A stretch of DNA of 64,000 nucleotides from Paragonimus skrjabini miyazakii (lineage: Eukaryota > Platyhelminthes > Trematoda > Plagiorchiida > Troglotrematidae). A program made the position numbers and the translations under genes. This document shows, piece after piece, positions 36,511 through 46,900 of this stretch. The DNA lies in contig JTDE01000269.1 in assembly GCA_014338405.1 (NCBI GenBank), forward strand, positions 18,738-82,737, in the 5' to 3' direction. How positions within the stretch are numbered: the stretch's first letter is position 1; each line of letters starts with the position of its first letter. The notes under the pieces were generated by a model. That model saw only the letters and a list, made by a program, of their open reading frames with translations, made no database searches and was not told where the DNA came from.

Positions 36511-37347
36511 TACCACAAGTTTTCCAGCCGTCATCCTACTCTAGTATCACAGACCATTAAATGCAGTTATCTCGGTGAGTATTGCTTAAGTGTGTTCCAA
36601 AGCTCATTGTTGTCAGGATTGTAGTTTGTGGCTTCATTAATGTTCCCTGCTATTTATTCTTGGCCATCATTTTTTCACACCTAAAAGCGGTCCAAATTAA
36701 ATTTTGGCCTACCGACACAGAGATGGTAGTGCATAAAAAAGGGGAATTTCTCTTTCTGTAACAACCTGTGAATACAGGAGCCCATGAAAGTTCCCTTTCT
36801 CTTCTATATAAGCAAGACATATCGCGTTGATTACATAACCGAGCTAGATGCATTTACTGTCAAGAAGTCGTTCAGCAAGGCAAATTTCGTCTTAAGACAC
36901 CGCTCACCCTATGGTCTACACTGAACTAATAACATCATAATTCAAACAGACGTGATTCTGAGAGAGTATTCACATATTACCTCATAGTACATATTACTTC
37001 GGTGCCCATAACAAAGACGTTGTCTAAACCATCGCTATATTAGTTCTATCAGTAGAACCTATGACTTTCATTGACCAGACTGATCAGCAGTTACGAACGG
37101 ACATCAAAAGGAACAGGCCAACACGGGTCAAACAACAGGTGATCCAAACATTTTAATACATGCGTCCTGCACAGTTTCTGTACATCAAGTTTTAAGGATG
37201 CAGTCACGGCGTGTCTCGGAAATTGCTTATCATATCTGTGTTACGTGATGTTCAGCAGAAAGTGTAGTTTTTGTGAGGCTGTCGCTGAACGCTAGTTCCC
37301 GTCGGTACGGTTTTCAAAAGGACTTTTACCATTGGTTTTCATTGCAG
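36511..37347. other. No gene recognised
   Basis: This lies between the end of the non-LTR element and the first exon candidate. The first part may be the element's 3' untranslated tail. A 67-codon minus-strand frame (36650-36853) shows no domain. Confidence 0.4.
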
Positions 37348-37487
37348 AAAAACTTAGACATTGTGGCTCTGTGTGTGTTTTATTGCACATTTGTTGCTGG
37401 GCTTGTCAACCGTACGCAGAATGTACAATTGTAGACTCTACGAAGTTTTCAGGACAGAAAGTTTTGTATGTCTTACTGAGATTCATG
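37348..37487 (+). CDS. Candidate 140-bp internal exon
   Basis: A good acceptor (TTGGTTTTCATTGCAG) ends at 37347 and a strong donor (ATG/GTAAGC) starts at 37488. The interval is open in one frame: two leading bases, then 46 codons starting KLRHCGSVCVLL and ending VLYVLLRFM. It is rich in cysteine (7 in 46) and hydrophobic residues. It ends on a codon boundary, which would suit the phase-0 candidate at 39214-39264. No domain recognised. It is part of a 115-codon ORF (37332-37679); that ORF also reads through the donor, so coding without splicing is not excluded. Confidence 0.3.
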
Positions 37488-39213
37488 GTAAGCGCCTCCG
37501 TCAAGTTTAATCAGTTACATTGTACTGTCTGTAGTGTTCTTAGTTCTAAAGATACAACCCATGTTTGCCGCCAGGTTATCTCTAGAAAACCCACGCAAAC
37601 TTGTAACTTACATGGAGCTGTCAGAAGTAGGGCAAATGTAACAAATTTCACTGCAGCAAAGTATTATCCAATTCATTGAACTTGGACTCCTTAAAGAACA
37701 ATGCAACTCACGTCTGTGCTGAATTCACTTCTTAATTCACGCCTCCGCAAGTTATATTTAACAACGCAGCTGTTATGCTTGCTATGTAATATATGACGGT
37801 CTTCTTTAAATGAGATTGCTGAAGCCATGTTTGTTAAGATGTGTTCAGTGTGTCATTATATTTTCACGTTTTCCACCTCAGCAAATTACTTCATTTTAAA
37901 ACATTTCATATACTGCAGACTTCACCTCATTTGACGGGAATAACATAATGTATCAACCAGGAATAGATCTTGGTTATTCTATGCGAACAGGTCCTTAGGG
38001 ACGGTTCAACTGTTAAGCTATTCAGTTTAATTTAAAGTCACAAGCCACCTACCCCCTGCACACTTTTTCACGAACGTCTTAGTGTTCCCTGCATAAACCA
38101 GCAAAGCGGCCAAGCGGGGTATTATGTTTAGTCGGTAGATCATGCTTCATAAGCAAGCTTACGAAGGCTTTCTAGTCAAGTAGCTGATGTCTACAATAAG
38201 CACCTGTTGTCCGTAGGTAATCAATGTGTTTGCTAACATTCTCCGGCATGAAATTATGGATATTGTTTGTGCGTATGTTTCGTATCGGCAAGAATGTTTA
38301 AGTAAACCGATGGATCCTTAGAAAACCTTGAATTCATTCTCGGGAAAAAATATCAGTTCGCCTGTTCAGAATGGTTTTAACGCACTTTATTCACATATGG
38401 CTTGCGTCGCGAAGTGCGCATTGTGAAGAACTTATTCTTATCTGCAACAGATGTAGATGTTCACATTACTCTTTACAAGAGAATTTGACCAGTCAAAGCT
38501 AAATTGTATAAATCATTTTAATTTAGTTAGATCGTAGAGAAAGCTAATTTCTTCATTAGTCGATATAAGTACAAACTCGTTCATTAAATTTATGGCATTG
38601 GCGCCATGTCCTCCTGTTTGGTTTTCAGGAATCAAATCCGGCAGAGATAATTATTATATTTACCACCAGGCCAGTTATAACCATATCAAACATAAATTAC
38701 CAACTACTGTGAAATACTTGATATTTTCTTAAATAACAAAGTTAATTATCAAATGTCATTCAGCTGAACTACGTTTGGCAAAATCCATCGTCCCCCAAGT
38801 AATAAAAGTGTAACATTCCTAACAAAACCTTTCAAAAGCCTGTGTTTTTCGGATATTTTGAGTAAACAGCTGTTAAAAACGTTTAACATATATTTAGTAA
38901 AAGGATTTATTTGTTTGTACGCTTACAATCCACTATCATTAAGACCTACTGTGAATCGTTTAATTCGGAAGACAGGAATGGATTGCTTGCGCGAGCATTA
39001 GAGTTTATTTTATTAATAAACACTGTCGTTATACGATGCTCACTTTTCTAGATTGATTTACTAATTGTCTGCCGACTAAACTAGGTTTGTCGAGTATAGT
39101 GATAAAAATTGGAAAAGCAAACTGGGCTGATTCCGATCTTGTTCAACTAGGTTTTTCTCATTCCATGATATTTTTGATTCCTGTTGCTCATTCTTACTAA
39201 TTAATCTTTTCAG
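37488..39213. other. No gene recognised; possible intron
   Basis: AT-rich DNA with stops in all frames. It would be an intron if the flanking exon candidates on the plus strand belong to one gene. Confidence 0.35.
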
Positions 39214-39264
39214 ATAACTACCATTGCAACCGAAAAATGTGGAAGTTTTATGGTGTACATTCAA
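39214..39264 (+). CDS. Candidate 51-bp small exon
   Basis: The segment is preceded by TTCTTACTAATTAATCTTTTCAG, which has a TACTAAT branch-point-like sequence, a pyrimidine stretch and AG. It is followed by CAA/GTAAGT, a consensus donor. It is exactly 17 codons long, so it is symmetrical, and it is open in two frames. The phase-0 frame reads ITTIATEKCGSFMVYIQ. Both splice signals are among the best in the window. Small symmetrical exons are a feature of micro-exon genes in parasitic flatworms, but this exon has no identified neighbours with confirmed phase, and membership in that class is speculation. Confidence 0.4.
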
Positions 39265-40068
39265 GTAAGTTTGGTACAGCTATATTATCATTTCATTATA
39301 ATTTGCCCACATGCCACGCATTAGAGAGATTTACTTATAGGCCGGATAGTTCTAGACACCCTTTACATTGGTTGGTTCCATCTTTGCTTATAACCAGTAT
39401 AGTCATTCTTTCCTGTTACAATGTGCACCATCTACCGTTGCAAACAATTTAAAACTGAAAATGTTAATCTAAAATCATGTTGACACTTCACAATACAACG
39501 AACGGGAAGTTGCGTTAACTAGCAAAAATTGTGAAGATTTCAAATAAGAAATTAAGCAACTGATTTCCAGATAAAGATAAAAACAAACAAAAATATCACC
39601 AACTTCCTTCTATCCGTTCTATGGAAATTATTCGAGCAAACTGTATTTCAACCAGGGAGCAAGTTTGGTAGGCATAACTGAATACCTGAACGTGCGCGCA
39701 TGGAAGGTACGTATACCTTATCCACGCCGATCACCTTGCAGTCAAACTAACCACGACCAAAATTGAAAGGCTCGAAACCCTCATATAATTGCCTACAACC
39801 ATTCTATCCCAGACCTATGTTCAAAACTCACGTGTGACGTTTATTTAGTTTACCACACCCGATAAAGACTATACATGATTTGTGATTTGCACTATCCTTA
39901 AAAGAAGTCATTCAAAATTTCAAAGCAAAAATCAAGTTAGTTTGAAACATAAACATTAACAAATGGGTCTTCAGCTTCTCAGTAATGCTCAAAATCATGT
40001 CCGAAAAGTGTTTTTCTGGTAAATGAAACGTCTTCAGCGCGGGATCGGCGACTTCACTTAGTGCTTAC
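39265..40068. other. No gene recognised
   Basis: AT-rich, with stops in all frames. A 71-codon frame at 39237-39452 runs through the donor of the preceding candidate exon and is probably incidental. Confidence 0.35.
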
Positions 40069-40241
40069 CTCTGTAGAGGAGAAAATAGACATTTGGTTCA
40101 AAGTTGGAAACATGCTCATTCTAATGTGCACAAAGTAGCAGTTAGCGATGACGTCACCTACTGAGTGCATGCAGGAGAGATCAAATCCTGGTTGTGACAG
40201 AGAAAACTGGTAAGTTCTTTTAGATTCAACACTCAACTCCA
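40069..40241 (-). CDS. Candidate 173-bp exon
   Basis: On the minus strand a donor, ACAGAG/GTAAGC, follows a frame open for 57 codons starting ELSVESKRTYQFSLSQPGF and ending MSIFSSTE. The upstream acceptor (CATTTCACAAATAG) is weak. The plus strand of the same interval also offers a donor-like GTAAGT at 40210 and a perfect CRE octamer, TGACGTCA, at 40149-40156. Composition is less AT-rich than the flanks. No domain recognised. Chance is a real alternative. Confidence 0.25.
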
Positions 40242-42687
40242 CTATTTGTGAAATGTGTAACCATTAAACCAACTCGGTATTACAGCTGCATTAGGAGACA
40301 ATTAACCAGAATAATACAAGTGAATATGTTGCGGTGTGCACAGAAAACTGCAGCCCGAGCGAGTTTTCGTTAACAGGATTCTCCGTGAGATTTGAATACT
40401 GTTCAGTTTGACCCCAACCTTTAAACTTGTATGAGCTTTTAGGAGAAAACTTCGTTTATCTTGTTTGTGAGAACGTGTCGGTTGGTGCACGCTGATCTCA
40501 GGTTATCTGTGGAGTCTAGCCACATTTTGTTAAGTATGGCACTTCGGTCACCTCGGAATCTGAATAACTGTCTTGCTTCTGTCGATCGCTAATTCTGCCA
40601 TCTAAGTTAATCGAGTCGTATTTGCATGTTACACTTGTAAAACTTACTAAAAATACTCAGGAAAAGTTAACATGTATCCGCCCGAGATTATGACTACTTA
40701 CAAAATCTCAAGCATCCTTATAACTGTAAGAACTGTTTATCGATAATGGTAACATTTGTTGATTTGGTGACATTTCTGTTTGTGGTATGAACAAATGTTA
40801 ACAGCAAATGGCGATAAGAAAGATAATTTGATTTTTTGTTTCAAATAGGGCACAAAACCCAAGAATGCACCCGTTCTTTTGACGGTTCCGGATCTCGGAT
40901 GTGATCGTGAGTGAATTGGTTGTCAAAACATTTATCGCTTTCCCTAGTGTGTGTTTGTATGTTTGCACGTAGGTTTGTTTACAGTCGTGTTTCTTTCGAA
41001 CACCAAGCTCGGCAACAATGCGGGAATCGATTAATCAGCCGGAAACCAGGCAGCAACGGGCAACGGACACGTAAAGCGCGCGCACGCTCGTGTGCCTGTA
41101 TGATGGCTTATGTGAAGCTGCTAATTCTGTCATATGGGTTCACTCATTCGAATAGAGTTGTATACTTGTACGCTTTTGTTTGCCTGCCTACAGGCGTGCT
41201 TGTATGTGATTATGTCCGCTAACCTGAGAACACTCATCGAAAAAATTTGCTCAAAACAGATATAACAGCAACAATTAACATTGAAAGCTAATGTTTTAAA
41301 TCATAGAATTAAATTCAACAAGTAAAGAAATGTTAGATATTTCAGTGTGATCACAGAGGAAACAAAATACATATTCGTAGGACAGCAGATATATAGAATT
41401 TTCTTTTTCAGTATGACTGATCGTAAGTGAGTGCCAACTGGGTATATTATGCCTTCAAGAATGATCGACTATTTTTACCCGTAAACTAACTCAATTTAAG
41501 CAAGCACCATGTTGATCTTTTTTCAGTGATTTGAACAAGAAAATGTTACCATCACCTAAAATATCAATAGTGAAATAATGTTTGCTAATCAAGGATTTAA
41601 ATAAAGTGAACAAATGGTTGACAGTGTTTGACCTTACGTCCAAATAGAGATTTCAAAACATTTCCACAATAGTTATCTACAGAATGTAACCTTATTCCAG
41701 ATTTTGATTCACGCAAAAAGGCAACAGCCTAAAACCTGCATCTTCGACCAACTAAGTAGTATCAACAATTGGAATAGGTCAACGTTTGTTTATAAGGAAG
41801 TAGCGTTTGTTTGAATTCACCTCCGTTGATCGTAGAAACGTTTGCGCAGAGGACAAAAAGTGAAGTGTGGGTTCGGCCTTCCAATTGCTAGATCGTCGGT
41901 TGCCGATTCGATAACACTGACTTTTGCTTCATTGGGCATTAGATTAAGAGCTAAATATTGTCCGGGTTTTGGCTGAAGACACTGACAGACAGGGAATCAT
42001 GGCATCGCATTCAAGTTTATGTTCAAAATTATCGTCTATGTGGTAAACTTCTATGTCGTTAGTTTGAACAACGGTGTGTACAAACAAAACGTGCTGAATA
42101 AATCTGTGTATTTGTAACCAATGAAAATGGGCAAAAGTCCGATTCTAAACACCGAACGCCTAACCGACACACAGTTGTCTCTCCACCTAACGTCGTAAGA
42201 TAATTATACTCTTAGAAATTCCGGGATATGAATTTTGTTCTATATGAATATTGTAGAACTTTCGCACGGACACTGTCAAAAAAGTAATATTCAGCCAATA
42301 ACTTTAGTTACATGGCACGTCGCTTTTATAAAGGTGGGTTGCCCGACGAAATTGTCGGTCGTTTTGATGTGCGTTATATGTAGTTTACGTCATTTTATTG
42401 GGTCGGTCTTTTTTAACCAACAGTTAGTTTTAAATTAGTCAGCTGAGATATACAAACAGTAAATGGTATAGTCAAGCAAACGGACGTGGTGTCTGAATGC
42501 TTCAATCAGAGACCCAATCAATTGTACTCCATAAGTTTCTTTCTGACATGAAATATCGGTTAGCTTAGTCCATTCATTTGTCTGGTTTCAGGTTTCGGGA
42601 CCTTGCATGGATTTAATTACTGGCCAGTGTCACATCAGTCATAACGCAGTTGTTTGAATTGCGTACAACAACTTTGGTATTATTTCA
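40242..42687. other. No gene recognised; noncoding DNA
   Basis: Contains a GC-rich patch at about 40970-41110 within a 103-codon frame (40911-41222, plus) of basic, low-complexity look and no domain. An inverted repeat is listed separately (40737-40817). At 41401-41430 a strong acceptor (TTCTTTTTCAG) and a strong donor (GTAAGTGAG) are only 11 bases apart. Confidence 0.4.
40737..40817. repeat. Inverted repeat, 11-bp perfect inner stem
   Basis: TAACATTTGTT (40750-40760) pairs perfectly with AACAAATGTTA (40790-40800), and outside it TTATCG (40737-40742) pairs with CGATAA (40812-40817). The loop is 29 bases. It resembles a short foldback element but has no visible target duplication. Confidence 0.7.
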
Positions 42688-42800
42688 GAATTGAACAACA
42701 CCCACACTCGATCGCAGCTTTTGCATTCAGATAAGCCTTTCGGCTAACTTACTTCGAAAGGAAGCACTAGATTGCGCTCATTTGGTTCATTGGAGACAGT
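42688..42800 (-). mobile_element. SINE fragment, 3' part only, ribozyme destroyed
   Basis: On the minus strand CTAGTGCTTCCTTTCGAA, GAATGCAAAAGCTGCGATCG and GTGGGTGTTGTTCAATTC match the body and tail of the SINE at 19016-19221. The tRNA-like head is missing, and the hammerhead core is eroded: the GCG-GAAA segment reads GCGCAAT and no CUGANGA is left. It points in the opposite direction to the copy at 43214-43384. Confidence 0.75.
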
Positions 42801-42885
42801 AACTTCTCCCCTAACTGAGAAGTCCTGATCATGGGGTTATCGATTGATTAGAACAGAGTGATTCTGTTTATTCCTCTTTCGAAAT

Positions 42886-43030
42886 GATCGGGCAGGCTAA
42901 ACACTATTCATACAAAGTTGTCGTTGAGCATTTGGATTCGATTATTCGGTCATGCCTATTGTGAAATTGTTGGCGTTGTGGTTAACACGCTAGTCTCACA
43001 AGCACGAGGGTCAGAGTGCAAACTCTGATC
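42886..43030 (+). repeat. 145-bp direct repeat, left copy, ends at assembly gap
   Basis: The first 88 bases or so are identical to 43131-43218, and the rest, which enters the SINE head, diverges slightly. The constant offset is 245 bp. It includes a SINE 5' end with an A-box-like TGGCGTTGTGG at 42971-42981. The copy stops with CTGATC exactly where the run of Ns begins. Confidence 0.9.
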
Positions 43031-43130
43031 NNNNNNNNNNNNNNNNNNNNNNNNNNNNNNNNNNNNNNNNNNNNNNNNNNNNNNNNNNNNNNNNNNNNNN
43101 NNNNNNNNNNNNNNNNNNNNNNNNNNNNNN
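43031..43130. other. Assembly gap of exactly 100 N
   Basis: One hundred undetermined bases, a fixed-size placeholder, so the true distance is unknown. GATC is the last defined sequence before the gap and the first after it. Confidence 0.98.
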
Positions 43131-43275
43131 GATCGGGCAGGCTAAACACTATTCATACAAAGTTGTCGTTGAGCATTTGGATTCGATTATTCGGTCATGC
43201 CTATTGTGAAATTGTTGGCATTATGGTCAACACGCTAGTCTCACAATCAGGAATGTCAGATTTCAAACTTTGATC
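43131..43275 (+). repeat. 145-bp direct repeat, right copy
   Basis: This is the partner of 42886-43030. Both copies run from GATCGGGCAGGCTAAACAC to a terminal GATC. This one continues without a break into the complete SINE, so it is the copy with the natural continuation. Confidence 0.9.
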
Positions 43276-43384
43276 CGGACAAGGATATGCACTACTGATT
43301 AGCTCTAATAAGAGCGGGCTAGCCGGAAAGCTTATCTAAATGCAAAGGCTGCAATCGAATGTGGGTAGTGTTCAATTTTGAACT
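43214..43384 (+). mobile_element. tRNA-derived SINE, plus orientation, ribozyme inactivated
   Basis: The A-box region TGGCATTATGG (43216-43226) and B-box region GATTTCAAACT (43259-43269) are followed by GGATATGCACTACTGATTAG, the remains of a hammerhead. Helix I GCACTA and helix II GCTCT/AGAGC survive. The core CUGANGA has become CTGATTA, losing its essential G (43295-43301), and GAAA is replaced by GGGC after AGAGC. The tail (AATGCAAAGGCTGCAATCG ... GTGGGTAGTGTTCAATT) matches the other copies. Confidence 0.8.
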
Positions 43385-43721
43385 AACCGAAATTACCGAG
43401 CCTTCATTATTAATCTTGATAATACTTTAAGTAAAACTAGTGTTTAGGGTTTAAACAACCGTTTCCAGATAAGTTATTCGAGAATTACGACTTGGCTGTA
43501 AATAAAAAGGTCGCATCTTTAGTCATAAGTTCCGTACAAATATGGGTCATGACAACCAGTTCCAGCTAATATGCCACCGGAATAATAGCGAACCAGCGTT
43601 ATAAAGATAAACGGAATTGACGAGTTAACAGAAATTCATCTTGATAAGTCTCGCTAATTTAAGTGGTTTCGCATATATACAGCTGTGTACGTAAAACATG
43701 AGAAATACAGTGAATGAAACT
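43385..43721. other. No gene recognised; downstream of a minus-strand gene end
   Basis: About 340 bp of AT-rich DNA between the SINE and the poly(A) signal of the gene ending at 43.7 kb. It holds no open frame of note. Confidence 0.4.
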
Positions 43722-43727
43722 TTTATT
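43722..43727 (-). terminator. Polyadenylation signal AATAAA
   Basis: A canonical hexamer on the minus strand, 66 bases downstream of the stop codon of the candidate last exon. The spacing is right for a short 3' UTR. Confidence 0.5.
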
Positions 43728-43793
43728 TGGCTGCAATCTACCGTGTTATAATTCATGACAGTGAATTACAGTCAACTGATACAAATTAGTGAA

Positions 43794-43989
43794 TCATTTG
43801 GACGCAGCAGTAGTTGTGTTCAACTTCGTAAAAAAATCTACCGATATTTGCAAATTTTTGTAAGATGGAGCGTAGTAAATTATTTGGTTTTCAACACCAA
43901 GGATACTGCTGTAATCGATGGGCAAAACAATTGAACCAGCATTATTTGCTCCTAAAGTCAAGAATTTTTCAACAACATCATTCAAATAT
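43794..43989 (-). CDS. Probable terminal coding exon of an unidentified protein
   Basis: On the minus strand an acceptor (TTAAGCTGATTTGCAG) ends at 43990. The exon starts with one base completing a codon, then reads YLNDVVEKFLTLGANNAG, later IVLPIDYSSILGVENQ and PSYKNLQISVDFFTKLN, and stops with TGA at 43794-43796 after TTTAASK. AATAAA follows 66 bases later. Residue composition is balanced and looks like a folded soluble domain rather than random translation. I do not recognise the family. Earlier exons should lie at higher coordinates on the same strand, but no linked one could be established. The combination of acceptor, open frame, stop and poly(A) signal makes this the most credible host exon in the window. 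Confidence 0.5.
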
Positions 43990-46900
43990 CTGCAAATCAG
44001 CTTAATAAATTATTTAACAGAAAACAGTTTCGTGTGAAAGTGCCTAAGGGCAAAATTGAGTTGATTAGGTCGTTTTTTTCGGGAAACACAACTAAGAATC
44101 TCAAAAAGCACAGTGCTTCTATGAAGTGAAATATACAAAAGCAAATATGAAATCCGTGAAAACCCTAATAACAGAAAAACATTTATCTGGTGTATTCAGT
44201 GAAACACCAATTCAATGTCAAATCAGAAATATACATTTATGGGCAATATTTGGACCACTGGAATCCGGACGAATGGGAAAAAATGTCCGGCTGCAGTGAA
44301 AGTGGCGAATTTGACCTCGTTTTGAAAAACAAGTGGCGCTACAAAAATTTTATTTTCTCTAATATTAACGTGACTGGGATATTTACCTAGGTTTCATGTT
44401 GTGGTTGTAAGTGTAGTTTTACCAATAAGTTTCACTTATAATGGTCAGACCAAAGTTTAAACAACTGTAAAGCGTCGTTTGAGTACTGATCATTGTGAGT
44501 TCGTATATTATGCAAAGCACACCTAAACAATTTATGGGATTTGTGGGATGGTTAAGAGTTGAGGAAGAGAAATTATCATTTAACTGGTGTTATTTGTGTT
44601 GTTTAAATACTGCAACGTGGTTTAAAAGAAAGAGATTAAAAAATTACTGCAAAAGTAAGGTGGAATTAAATGCTGGTGGAAAATACTGAAAATATGGGAC
44701 TTTGGCATAGAAATCCACTTACAGTCAATCGAGCATTTGACAAAAATTGGTAACAGCTGGAAAAATTGAGAGCAAATTCACTCCCTTGAGAACACCCTAA
44801 TGGCAGAATTACTCAAAAATTTGAATTTTTTTCTGGACATATTCAAATGATCTATGTTTCTCAATAAACTGAACACACAGTCCAGAACGGTTTTGTTAGG
44901 ATGTCTTAAATGTGGCACACAGGAAAAAGTGATTAATTTAGCGATGGAAGCGAATCAATTAAGTCCATACTTTCAGCTAATCAGCCTTGCGCCGAATGTA
45001 TGAATGTGACAGAGTTAGAGTTCGTGAAAAGACTACAATGCAGGTAGGGTCCTGTATGCTAATTCAAAATGACAACATTCGTAAGCAGTGCACGGGGCTT
45101 TGTCACATTGTAACCAGTCTTACTTGAGACCACTATGAATGATGTACCCAGGTTCATTTTTCTGCCTTCCTTATTAGGACCTAAAAACAACAATTTTCAG
45201 AAAGTTTTGGTAACAAGCTTGTCTAGTGAGTTCTAAGTTCACTGTTAGTGTTAAATACTCAGGTTTACTAGCATGTATGTTAAGAAGTACTGGTTGACAA
45301 AAATAAAACAAAAAATCGCACGCCAACTTGATTTCCATGCAGTATCTTTTCAAAGTTAAACGACAGACTTCAGTTCCGTTCTTGTTGAAAATAATTCAAA
45401 ATGAATGGCTTCGCAGCGGCCACAATTCAAACGTCCGCTTTCAGACTGTTGAAGCAGCATAGATAGCCAATGCATGCTTTAGCTCGTATCAGACACGACA
45501 GATGTATCACGATTACACACTCAAACATTATTGATTTCTGGGTGGTTTTCAAGTTGTTTAATCACATCGAGTGTTTACAGTGTGATCATCCAATCAACTT
45601 CAAACAACTTCTCTAATCTAGCTGAGAACAAGACTGAGATGTAAATGTTATTTTATTACGAAAGCTATGGCCAACTTTGAGTGGGGTGCAATTTGTATCA
45701 AGAAAGGTTATGCGCTACCAACGAATTCTAACCTTCACTAAACTCGGGTCTAGTACTTATTTTGGAAAAAGGTCGACTTGCATAATCCATCGTGTATGTG
45801 CTAATTTACTAGTAGTATTTCTCCCAGGCAAGAGAGTCCTAACATTTTGGCTGAACATAAGGGAAGAATGCTTTGCACTTGTAGGCGGTGCCATCTCATG
45901 TGCCGCATATATATTGGTTGTTTTATACCCTTTGTCACCAATTATTTTCATCTAAATTAGGGATCGTTACTGTATACCGTAATTATCAACAGTTGTTTGA
46001 TACCTGGTGAAATAAAACCGATATTTGGTGGCTAAAATGTGCTCCTGGGCACATTTCAATTGAGTAGCACTGGTCCTTCTATGTCTGACCATGGTCTAAA
46101 GAAACCGTTAACGTAGGGTTGACTGAATAGACTTCTTTGTATGAAACAGATGAATTCATTGAAAATAAGTTGTTTACCTTCACATCTGGCGCCAAAAAAT
46201 AACTTTAGATCAGTTTCAGAAAGCAGTTAGTTTGTGTTGACTGAAGGTAATCGAGCATGCAGGAGATTGCAGGCTAATCTAAGAGATCGGTGTCACCGCC
46301 TAGTAAGGTCACCCCCAGATGTAACTACAAAGAAAACAATGATATCCTCAAAATATTTCTGATGTAATCATAACCGTGATATTCAGTTGGCGTCTGAAGC
46401 AATGAGGATTAATTTGGAGTTGAACTGAAAGCTTGTTAATGTTTCCGTAGATAGCACGATATGCAGTCAGAAAACATCCCTGAACGAATTTGACAACGAC
46501 CAAAATGGCTCACTCACATCGAACACGAATGCACTTACACTTGCTTAAAGTGAATATCTTTACTCTGCACCAGGCAAAGTCGGTAAAAACAAAAATTCTT
46601 TCTAAATACTGAGTAAGAATGAGAAAAGAAAACAAGGTGTGTGGCCAAATGTAACAAGGGCTGTCTGATTTAGCAAAAGGAACTTACCGCGGTACGATAT
46701 CACAGCTAAGTAAAGCAAACAGCAATGTAAGTAAGTTCTACTTTGCAGAATAATTTAGTTATCTTGAATAAGGAGCAGACCGCTCGGGTGGGCAAAATTA
46801 AAGCGATCCGTGAAATAACCGTGTGACGTTATGTTGTGTCCCTCACTCTGTTGACGATGCCAGATGAATTGCTATTTTCCAGGATCTAGACAGTAGTTCT

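Noticed and set aside
43016..43273. 85-codon ORF spanning the gap
   Set aside because: It runs through 100 Ns and is an artefact of translating unknown bases.
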